The notes below the pieces were generated by a model, which saw only the letters and a list, made by a program, of their open reading frames with translations, searched no databases and was not told the DNA's origin. 8,749 nt of DNA, from contig ONWI01000209.1 of assembly GCA_900321515.1 (NCBI GenBank), positions 1-8,749 of the forward strand, in the 5' to 3' direction. The stretch is from an uncultured Eubacteriales bacterium. Lineage in GTDB: Bacteria > Bacillota > Clostridia > Oscillospirales > Acutalibacteraceae. The first letter of the stretch is position 1; each line of letters starts with the position of its first letter. The translations under genes and the position numbers were made by a program. This document shows positions 7,026 to 8,749 of this stretch, one piece after another.

Positions 7026-7832
7026 ATGAATAATCCCGAAAAAATAACCCGCTGCGACTGTCATCTCCATACGGACAATTCCTTCGACAGCGAAACGCCT
7101 GCCGAAAGACTCGCCGAACGCGCGCTGGAACTTGGAATTGAATACATCGCCATAACCGATCACTGCGATATTCTGGAATGGAGCGACGCGAACATAGCCC
7201 GTTCTAACGCTCAGGCAGCCGAACTTAACGGAAAGTACGATAATCTCACGGTGCTGCGCGGCATCGAACTCGGTGAACCGCTTCAGGCGCCTGAACAGAC
7301 ATCCGTCGCGCTGGGGCTGTGCGAATACGACTTCATTCTCTGCTCGCTGCACAATATCGCCGGCGAAGAGGATTTCTATTATCTGCACCCCAACGCCGGA
7401 CAGGCTCAGGAGCTAATCGCAAGATATTTTGATGAACTGCTCGACACCGTGCGGTGGAACGAATTCGACTCGCTCGCGCATTTCACATATCCGCTTCGCT
7501 ACATAACCGACCGCGACGGGGTTCAGGTTGACATGGAACGCTATCAGCCCGTCATAAAGGAAATCCTCGCAACACTCGCCGAAAACGGCAAGGCTCTGGA
7601 AATAAACACATCCGGACTTCGCAGTCCGAACGGATTCCTGCTGCCCACAGTGGAATACATCAGGCAGTTCCGCAAGCTCGGCGGGAAATATATCACCCTC
7701 GGCAGCGACGCGCATCTGCCGGAGCATATGGCCATCGGCATGAAGGAAGGCATCGCCGCCGCAAAGGAAGCGGGATTCGGCTGTGCTACGGTCTTTGTCA
7801 ACCGTCAGCCTGTAGAAATACCTTTTGCATAA
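7026..7832 (+). CDS. PHP-domain phosphatase, histidinol-phosphatase HisJ family
   Basis: This 268-residue PHP-fold metal phosphoesterase most resembles HisJ-type histidinol phosphatases, which convert histidinol phosphate to histidinol in histidine synthesis. The metal-site residues appear in order: H13 and H15 in DCHLHTD, D45-H46 in ITDHCD, E81 in GIELGE, H109 in CSLHN, H152 in LAHFTYP, and D228 and H230 in GSDAHLP. The C-terminus (GFGCATVFVNRQPVEIPF) is the usual family ending, and the length is normal. AAGGAG at 7011-7016 supports the ATG at 7026. No other his gene is present in the window, so the substrate remains a family-level inference. A related PHP phosphoesterase with another substrate is possible. 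It ends just before a strong hairpin shared with the convergent regulator gene. Confidence 0.88.
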   Translation: MNNPEKITRCDCHLHTDNSFDSETPAERLAERALELGIEYIAITDHCDILEWSDANIARSNAQAAELNGKYDNLTVLRGIELGEPLQAPEQTSVALGLCEYDFILCSLHNIAGEEDFYYLHPNAGQAQELIARYFDELLDTVRWNEFDSLAHFTYPLRYITDRDGVQVDMERYQPVIKEILATLAENGKALEINTSGLRSPNGFLLPTVEYIRQFRKLGGKYITLGSDAHLPEHMAIGMKEGIAAAKEAGFGCATVFVNRQPVEIPFA

Positions 7833-7834
7833 TC

Positions 7835-7881
7835 CGGAAGGGCTTCGCCTTGGAAAATTCATTCCATAGGCGAAGCCCTTC
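7835..7881. terminator. Perfect 14-bp hairpin between convergent genes, copy 2 of the palindromic element
   Basis: GAAGGGCTTCGCCT (7837-7850) pairs perfectly with 7868-7881. A one-base bulge (T7867) and a further 5-bp stem (7851-7855 with 7862-7866) close a 6-base loop. It lies 4 bases after the stop of the PHP gene and 10 bases before the stop of the regulator on the other strand, the expected place for a shared bidirectional terminator. The T tail is weak on both strands (TTTC on plus, CCGGATT on minus). Bases 7835-7864 match 4888-4915 well, loop included. Confidence 0.7.
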
Positions 7882-7891
7882 TTTCAAAAAA

Positions 7892-8422
7892 TCATGCCGC
7901 CTCCGGAGCGAGACGGTAGCCCTGCCCCCAGACTGTCTGAATGTAGTTCTGTCCCTCGGTAGCGCGGCGGAGCTTGCTGCGGAGATTGCTCATGTGTACG
8001 TTAACGGTGTTGTCCTCGCTGAAATAGGTCTCTCCCCACACGGATTCAAAAATACTTGTCTTGCTGAATATCTTGGACGGACTCTTGAGCAAAAGTTCGA
8101 GAATGCCATATTCGATTGCGGTAAGCTCAATATGAGTACCTCTGACGGTAACTTCGCGGGTGTCTAGATTAAGCTCCACATCCCTGTATGTGAGAATTCT
8201 TGATTTGCTCTTGCGGCAATGCCTTATGTCGCGCTCAGCGGACTCCAGCGCGCCGTCCACGGCTTCAGGACGCTCACAGGAACAAAGCAGCTCCACTTTG
8301 GCGCCGTCAAGACCTGTTGACGCGTAATTGATAACGTAGCCGCACTGTACGAGAAGTGCTTCGATATTTTCAGACATACATCCGTCCTCTTCAATGATAA
8401 AAACCTTATAGGAAACATTCAT
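7892..8422 (-). CDS. OmpR/PhoB-type winged-helix regulator with truncated receiver domain
   Basis: This is a 176-residue DNA-binding regulator. Residues 76-176 form a complete OmpR/PhoB winged helix: ELTAIEYGILELLL at 99-112, the recognition-helix region NTVNVHMSNLRSKLR at 138-152, and the wing ending YIQTVWGQGYRL at 160-171. The N-terminus (YKVFIIEEDGCMSENIEALL, 5-24) resembles the first strand and helix of a receiver domain, and CGYVINYASTGLDGA (27-41) the second strand. The rest of the receiver, including the phosphoacceptor aspartate, the switch Thr/Ser and the conserved lysine, is absent, and a linker follows directly. Normal family members are about 220-235 residues. All five cysteines (15, 27, 47, 49, 69) lie in this N-terminal part. 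The ATG at 8422 has GGGAGGG 10 bases upstream. In-frame ATGs further up lie before that site. No sensor kinase is in the window. Activity is probably independent of phosphorylation. Confidence 0.88.
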   Translation of the reverse strand: MNVSYKVFIIEEDGCMSENIEALLVQCGYVINYASTGLDGAKVELLCSCERPEAVDGALESAERDIRHCRKSKSRILTYRDVELNLDTREVTVRGTHIELTAIEYGILELLLKSPSKIFSKTSIFESVWGETYFSEDNTVNVHMSNLRSKLRRATEGQNYIQTVWGQGYRLAPEAA

Positions 8423-8478
8423 AGGTGTAATACCCTCCCTGCTCATAAAAAAATACATCTTGCGGGAAAGCATGGCGC

Positions 8479-8540
8479 AAAAAAAGCCCGCGATCCCTTC
8501 CAATGACCCCGACAACAGTATAATTGGAAAAGCACGCAGG
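8479..8540 (-). terminator. Terminator-like hairpin with T tract in the leader of the regulator gene
   Basis: On the minus strand, CCTGCG (plus bases 8535-8540) pairs with CGCGGG (8487-8492). The inner arms (8524-8532 region and 8495-8504) pair as CTTTTCCAAT with ATTGGAAGGG, about 10 pairs with two wobbles, leaving an 18-base loop. The stem is followed by C and seven T (8479-8485), the layout of an intrinsic terminator. It sits about 55 bases before the regulator's start codon. It may be an attenuator for that gene or the end of a minus-strand transcript entering from beyond the window. Confidence 0.55.
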
Positions 8541-8564
8541 TTTTATAATTTATACATATACACA

Positions 8565-8593
8565 ACTATAAAAGCACTGTCCAATTAATGCAA
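8565..8593 (-). promoter_or_regulatory. Possible promoter of the regulator gene
   Basis: On the minus strand, TTGCAT (plus bases 8588-8593) and TATAGT (8565-8570) are 17 bases apart. The -10 box is one base from consensus and the -35 box is weak. Start of transcription near 8558 would place the terminator-like hairpin at the very beginning of the leader. Other AT-rich -10-like sequences nearby (for example TATATG about 11 bases on) make the exact start uncertain. Confidence 0.4.
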
Positions 8594-8749
8594 AGTAATA
8601 TGATGTTATCAGGATATCTGCCAATATTTTCCGGAAAGAACCGGGTCGCGATTTAACAAAAGCAACCCGAAGTCCTTTTCACTCCCAATCAAAAAAGAGA
8701 AAAAGGAAACATAAATTAAAATCTATTGGCACACAAAACCCGAAGACAT
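8594..8749. other. Non-coding end of the window, one small hairpin and a direct repeat
   Basis: No gene could be supported here on either strand. CGGGTCGC (8642-8649) can pair with GCAACCCG (8662-8669) with one wobble across a 12-base loop, without a T tail of note. The 9-mer AACCCGAAG occurs at 8664-8672 and again at 8737-8745. The region is otherwise AT-rich, with A runs at 8690-8720, and may be the upstream region of a gene outside the window. Confidence 0.5.

Noticed and set aside
8423..8515. Longer N-terminus for the minus-strand regulator (31 extra residues)
   Set aside because: The extra codons run through the terminator-like hairpin and its T tract, and the GGGAGGG ribosome site points to the ATG at 8422. 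The extra residues do not restore receiver motifs.
8544..8549. Perfect plus-strand TATAAT as a promoter
   Set aside because: No -35 box lies at 16-18 bases (nearest is TTGGAA at 14) and no plus-strand gene follows. The region is simply AT-rich.
8588..8656. 22-residue plus-strand open frame as a leader peptide
   Set aside because: No ribosome site precedes it, no regulatory codon run is seen and no gene follows within the window. It is also antisense to the candidate promoter of the regulator.

Overview
This 8.7-kb window looks like chromosomal DNA from a low-to-mid-GC Bacillota, probably class Clostridia (Oscillospiraceae/Ruminococcaceae-like). That placement is inferred from gene content and signal style: strong AGGAGG-type ribosome sites, clear sigma-A type promoters in AT-rich spacers, and a recJ then rel order typical of Bacillota. 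No search was run. Most of it is ordinary housekeeping sequence. I see no CRISPR array, transposase, integrase or other mobile-element gene.

Left part (1-4821). A tRNA-Ser(GGA) on the minus strand is cut by the window edge and has its own promoter. Diverging from it is a promoter driving recJ (single-strand-DNA exonuclease). An 85-base spacer with two small hairpins leads to rel, a complete bifunctional (p)ppGpp synthetase/hydrolase. The apt gene that lies between recJ and relA in Bacillus is absent here.

Middle part (4822-6907). After a long imperfect hairpin come two plus-strand genes that overlap by 7 bases: an HD-domain phosphohydrolase of the YfdR type and a GtrB-like polyprenyl-phosphate glycosyltransferase with two C-terminal membrane segments. 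A short, acidic, unrecognised protein is encoded on the opposite strand. Its stop codon lies 3 bases from that of the glycosyltransferase, and it has a good promoter of its own.

Right part (6908-8749). A HisJ-family PHP phosphatase runs on the plus strand and converges on a minus-strand OmpR/PhoB-type regulator across a perfect 14-bp hairpin. This hairpin resembles the one after rel in its loop as well as its stem, so the two look like copies of one small palindromic element. The regulator is the most unusual gene. Its receiver domain is reduced to about 45 residues without the phosphoacceptor aspartate, all five of its cysteines lie in that N-terminal part, and a terminator-like hairpin followed by seven T sits in its leader. 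The last 200 bases hold no convincing gene.

The best candidates for something new are the atypical regulator with its leader, the pair of related palindromes, and the coupled HD-hydrolase/glycosyltransferase pair. None is a proven new system.
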